DNA of 64,000 nucleotides from UBA685 sp049889495. GTDB lineage: Bacteria > Pseudomonadota > Alphaproteobacteria > Puniceispirillales > Puniceispirillaceae. The translations under genes and the position numbers were made by a program. The notes under the pieces are model-generated. The model saw only the letters and a program-made list of their open reading frames with translations. It did not search any database and was not told where the DNA came from. Every line of letters begins with the position of its first letter. Positions within the stretch are counted from its first letter, which is position 1. Positions 61,159 through 64,000 of this stretch are shown piece by piece. The stretch spans positions 17,114 to 81,113 of the forward strand of contig JBMHDH010000027.1 in assembly GCA_049889495.1 (NCBI GenBank). The letters run 5' to 3'.

Positions 61159-62517
61159 TTAAGATTGGCGTTCCCAACTTGTGCCATCTGCCCCATCCAG
61201 CAAGATAACGCCGTCTTTTGCCAGCGCATCACGAATGGCATCTGCGGCGGCAAAATCACGGTTGGCTCTGGCTTGTTGGCGCAAGGCAATTTGCGCTTCA
61301 ATCGCCGCATCGCTTGGCCCTGTGGCATCATTGTGGCCACCACCTTTTGCCCAGCTTTCCTCGCTGTCATTTAACAACCCAACCATCATCGCACTAGCTT
61401 TCAGATCTGCGGCTGCCTTTTGATCACCTTGATTGGCTGCTTTTGCCAATTTATGCAGGACAGATAAGGCCAAAGGCGTGTTTAAATCATCTTGTAGAGC
61501 TGTTAAAAATTCAGCATGCGGCGCCTCAGAAGGTATCACATCCTCTGCCGCACGATACAAACGATCAAGCGCTTGCTTGGCCTCTGTCACAGCCTTATCA
61601 GAATAATCAAGCGGGGCACGATAATGGGCATTTAACAACGCATAACGGATGGCTTCACCACGATGCTTTGATAAGGCGTCATTCACTGTGGTGAAATTCC
61701 CCAATGATTTTGACATCTTTTCGCCTTCGACCGTGACATAGCCATTATGCACCCAATAATTGGCCATATGTGTGGTCTCATGCGCACAACAGCTTTGGGC
61801 AATTTCATTTTCATGATGGGGAAAAATCAAATCCAGCCCACCTGCATGAATATCAAATGTCTTGCCCAGATATTTGGCTGACATGGCTGAACATTCAATA
61901 TGCCAGCCTGGTCGGCCTCTGCCCCATGGGCTATCCCATCCTGGCAGATCAGCCATTGATGGCTTCCATAACACAAAATCACCCGCGTCTTTTTTATAAG
62001 GTGCCACTTCAACTCTGGCACCAGCGCGCATCATATCAAGCGTGCGCTTTGATAATTGGCCATACGCTTTCATAGACCCAATCGCAAATAGCACATGGCC
62101 TTCTGCTTCATAGGCATGGCCTTTGGCGATCAAATTTGTGATCATCTGGATCATATCATCAATATGATGGGTGGCACGTGGTTCAATATCAGGCGCCATG
62201 ACATACAACTTTTTCGCATCATCATGAAAACAGGCAATGGTATCTTCACATAGCTGGCTGATAGAGATATCCCGATCTGTGGCGCGCATGTTAATTTTAT
62301 CATCCACATCTGTGATATTGCGCACATAGGTAACGCGCGGATAAAGATGGCGCAACAAACGCACCAACACATCAAACACCACAAGCGGTCTGGCATTGCC
62401 AACATGGATCAAATCATAAACGGTTGGCCCACAGGCATAAATCCCAATATGGTCATCCGCAATGGGCACAAAGGGCTCTTTTTGTCTGGTAAGGGTATTA
62501 TGCAACTTCAATGACAT
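61159..62517 (-). CDS. cysS: Cysteinyl-tRNA synthetase
   Basis: A 452-residue class I synthetase. Seen: C-G-P-T-V-Y-D-L-I-H-V-G-N (HIGH-type), zinc-binding Cys29 and later Cys/His, and K-M-S-K-S-L. Follows gltX by 17 bases; 111 bases separate it from cimA. Confidence 0.96.
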   Translation of the reverse strand: MSLKLHNTLTRQKEPFVPIADDHIGIYACGPTVYDLIHVGNARPLVVFDVLVRLLRHLYPRVTYVRNITDVDDKINMRATDRDISISQLCEDTIACFHDDAKKLYVMAPDIEPRATHHIDDMIQMITNLIAKGHAYEAEGHVLFAIGSMKAYGQLSKRTLDMMRAGARVEVAPYKKDAGDFVLWKPSMADLPGWDSPWGRGRPGWHIECSAMSAKYLGKTFDIHAGGLDLIFPHHENEIAQSCCAHETTHMANYWVHNGYVTVEGEKMSKSLGNFTTVNDALSKHRGEAIRYALLNAHYRAPLDYSDKAVTEAKQALDRLYRAAEDVIPSEAPHAEFLTALQDDLNTPLALSVLHKLAKAANQGDQKAAADLKASAMMVGLLNDSEESWAKGGGHNDATGPSDAAIEAQIALRQQARANRDFAAADAIRDALAKDGVILLDGADGTSWERQS

Positions 62518-62534
62518 GGCAAACGCCCCTTTTC

Positions 62535-63872
62535 TTATTGCCCACGCAAGCGCGATATGATGCGCTCTCTTCCCATAAAGGGTAATAAGCCAGCGACTTC
62601 AGGGCCTGCCTTACGGCCTGTTAAGGCCAAACGCAACGGCATAAATAAGCCGCGCCCTTTCGCCCCTGTGGCCGCACCAATGGCTTTTGTCCACTCTTTC
62701 CAGATATCAGCTGTGATGTCCCCGTCTGGCAAATGGGCTATGGCCGCTTCACAAAGCGCAGCATCTTCGATCACAGGCGTAATATCATTATGGCAAATAT
62801 CCCACCATTCGCCTGCTTCTGCAACAAAGGACAAATTGCCTCTGACCGCCAGCCAAAAGGCTTCATTATCAATCCCAGAGGCTGATAATTCATCGCGAAC
62901 AGTATCATAAGGCAAGCTTTGGATAATCTTGGCATTGATCATCGCCAATTCAGCAGGGTCAAATTTTGCTGTGGCACGTCCAAAATGGGAAATATCAAAA
63001 GCTGAAATCACCTCTTCCATAGACCCAAAGGCGGTGATGGGTTGCGAGGTCCCGATACGTGATAACAAGCTTGCGACCGCTTCGGGGCGCATGCCATTGC
63101 CCCGCAATTCTTCGATTGATAGGCTGCCAAGCCGCTTTGATAAGCCTTCACCATCAGCCCCCGCCAACAAGGCCAAATGCCCCATTTGCGGTGCGCTTGC
63201 GCCCAAAGCTTCAAACAGCTGAATTTGGGCCGCAGAATTGGTCACATGATCTTCGCCACGCAAAATCACGGTGATCTGATGATCGATATCATCCACAACA
63301 GATGCCAAGGTATAAATCACACGCCCATCTTCACGGATAATCACAGGATCAGACAAAGATGACATATGATAGGCCACATCACCACGCAACAAATCTGTCC
63401 ATTTCACTTCTTCATCTAGCAACTTAAAGCGGTAATGGGGGCGGCGCCCTTCTGCTTCATAGGCTTGTTTTTGCGCATCCGTCAGCTTTAATGCGGCCCT
63501 GTCATAAACAGGGGGCCTGCCTGCATTTAATTGCGCTTTACGTTTTAACGCCAATTCTTCAGCTGTTTCGTAACAGGCATAAGCGCGCCCTGTTTCTAAT
63601 AAATGGGCTAAGGCGTCATCATAACGCGCCAAGCGATCTGATTGTCTGTCTTCGCAATCCCATTCCATCCCCATCCATTGCAAATCAGCACGAATAGCCG
63701 CTTCATAATCAGCCGAAGAACGTTCGGTATCCGTGTCATCAATACGCAACATAAATTGCCCGCCTTGGCGTCTTGCATAAAGATAATTCACAAGCGCAGT
63801 GCGCAAATTACCGACATGAAGCTTGCCTGTTGGGCTAGGCGCAAATCTGACTTTTGGGGCTGAATTTGTCAC
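62535..63872 (-). CDS. gltX: Glutamyl-tRNA synthetase (alphaproteobacterial short form)
   Basis: A 445-residue class I synthetase. Seen: P-S-P-T-G-K-L-H-V-G-N at the HIGH position and G-L-S-K-R at the KMSKS position. Alphaproteobacteria often have two GluRS genes; this size and HVGN motif fit the shorter one. The second gene is outside the window. It starts 14 bases after the nadE stop. Confidence 0.94.
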   Translation of the reverse strand: MTNSAPKVRFAPSPTGKLHVGNLRTALVNYLYARRQGGQFMLRIDDTDTERSSADYEAAIRADLQWMGMEWDCEDRQSDRLARYDDALAHLLETGRAYACYETAEELALKRKAQLNAGRPPVYDRAALKLTDAQKQAYEAEGRRPHYRFKLLDEEVKWTDLLRGDVAYHMSSLSDPVIIREDGRVIYTLASVVDDIDHQITVILRGEDHVTNSAAQIQLFEALGASAPQMGHLALLAGADGEGLSKRLGSLSIEELRGNGMRPEAVASLLSRIGTSQPITAFGSMEEVISAFDISHFGRATAKFDPAELAMINAKIIQSLPYDTVRDELSASGIDNEAFWLAVRGNLSFVAEAGEWWDICHNDITPVIEDAALCEAAIAHLPDGDITADIWKEWTKAIGAATGAKGRGLFMPLRLALTGRKAGPEVAGLLPFMGRERIISRLRGQ

Positions 63873-63886
63873 AATGAAAACTCCGA

Positions 63887-64000
63887 TTAACGATATGTCT
63901 TTGGCAGAAACCCTGATGTTAAGGGCAAACGCCTGTCACGGCCAAAGGCGCGTGTGGTAATTTTTGGGCCAGGGGCAGATTGAAATCTTTTATATTCTGC
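63887..64000 (-). CDS. nadE: NAD+ synthetase, C-terminal end only
   Basis: Only the last 37 codons before TAA at 63887 are in the window. They read A-E-Y-K-R-F-Q-S-A-P-G-P-K-I-T-T-R-A-F-G then R-D-R-R-L-P, the conserved C-terminal tail of glutamine-dependent NAD synthetase. The rest, including both domains, lies beyond the right edge. Confidence 0.75.
   Translation of the reverse strand, partial: AEYKRFQSAPGPKITTRAFGRDRRLPLTSGFLPKTYR

Overview
The window looks like a chromosomal segment of a free-living, probably marine, alphaproteobacterium. The basis is gene content and gene order: hdaA-DUF2066 divergent from purM-purN, holC-pepA divergent from lptFG-surA-pdxA-rsmA, fabD-fabG-acpP-fabF-mltG-gmk, rpsF-rpsR-rplI-dnaB, radA-cvpA-purF-SDR, purB-purC-purS-purQ-purL-bolA-grxD, and nadE-gltX-cysS-cimA. 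Base composition is moderate (mid-40s % GC by eye, not counted), intergenic gaps are short and ATGA/TAATG overlaps are common. This would fit a streamlined marine lineage such as the SAR116/Puniceispirillales group. That placement is inference; no rRNA gene is present.

Layout. 1-3.8 kb: partial hdaA, a DUF2066 exported protein, purM, purN and a 43-residue aa3-oxidase subunit-IV-like peptide. 3.8-12 kb: ndk, holC and pepA on the minus strand, then the LPS-export permeases lptF/lptG, surA, pdxA and rsmA on the plus strand. 12-17.3 kb: minus-strand type II fatty-acid synthesis and cell-wall genes. 17.3-25.6 kb: plus-strand ribosomal proteins S6/S18/L9 with a clear promoter and structured leader, dnaB preceded by tandem DnaA boxes, alr, mlaE/mlaF, radA and cvpA. 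25.6-31.8 kb: purF, an SDR, mnmC, a CFA synthase, a YcgN-type cysteine-cluster protein, a 57-residue membrane peptide and a DUF2256 zinc-ribbon protein. 31.8-38.5 kb: the four-gene ligase-associated DNA repair set (ATP-dependent ligase, MBL exonuclease, DEXH helicase, PdeM phosphoesterase), split into two divergent arms around a glutathione transferase gene.

38.6-45.5 kb is the most accessory-looking part. A flavoprotein, a DUF1365 protein, a second CFA-synthase-like methyltransferase with altered active-site residues, and DUF3833 lie on the plus strand. They face an NTF2-like protein and two SDRs on the minus strand, one lacking the catalytic tyrosine. A flavin-reductase-like protein follows. 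The set resembles the membrane-lipid and photo-oxidative stress gene sets known in other proteobacteria and may make an unusual methylated or furan-type fatty acid. 45.5-51.4 kb holds several small or unrecognised proteins, an HD phosphohydrolase, tRNA-Leu(UAA), a rhomboid protease, a CinA-type domain protein, methionine aminopeptidase and RadC. 51.4-64 kb is purine synthesis, BolA/monothiol glutaredoxin, S4 with a structured leader, TrmJ, citramalate synthase, CysRS, GluRS and the last 37 codons of nadE.

Together the genes give most of the de novo purine pathway (purM, N, F, B, C, S, Q, L), an outer-membrane assembly set (LptF/G, SurA, MlaE/F), fatty-acid synthesis with two downstream lipid-modifying methyltransferases, and replication/repair functions (HdaA, HolC, DnaB, RadA, RadC, ligase-associated set). 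I see no insertion sequence, prophage, CRISPR array or rRNA operon. Start codons were re-chosen from Shine-Dalgarno spacing and family length where the longest open frame looked too long.
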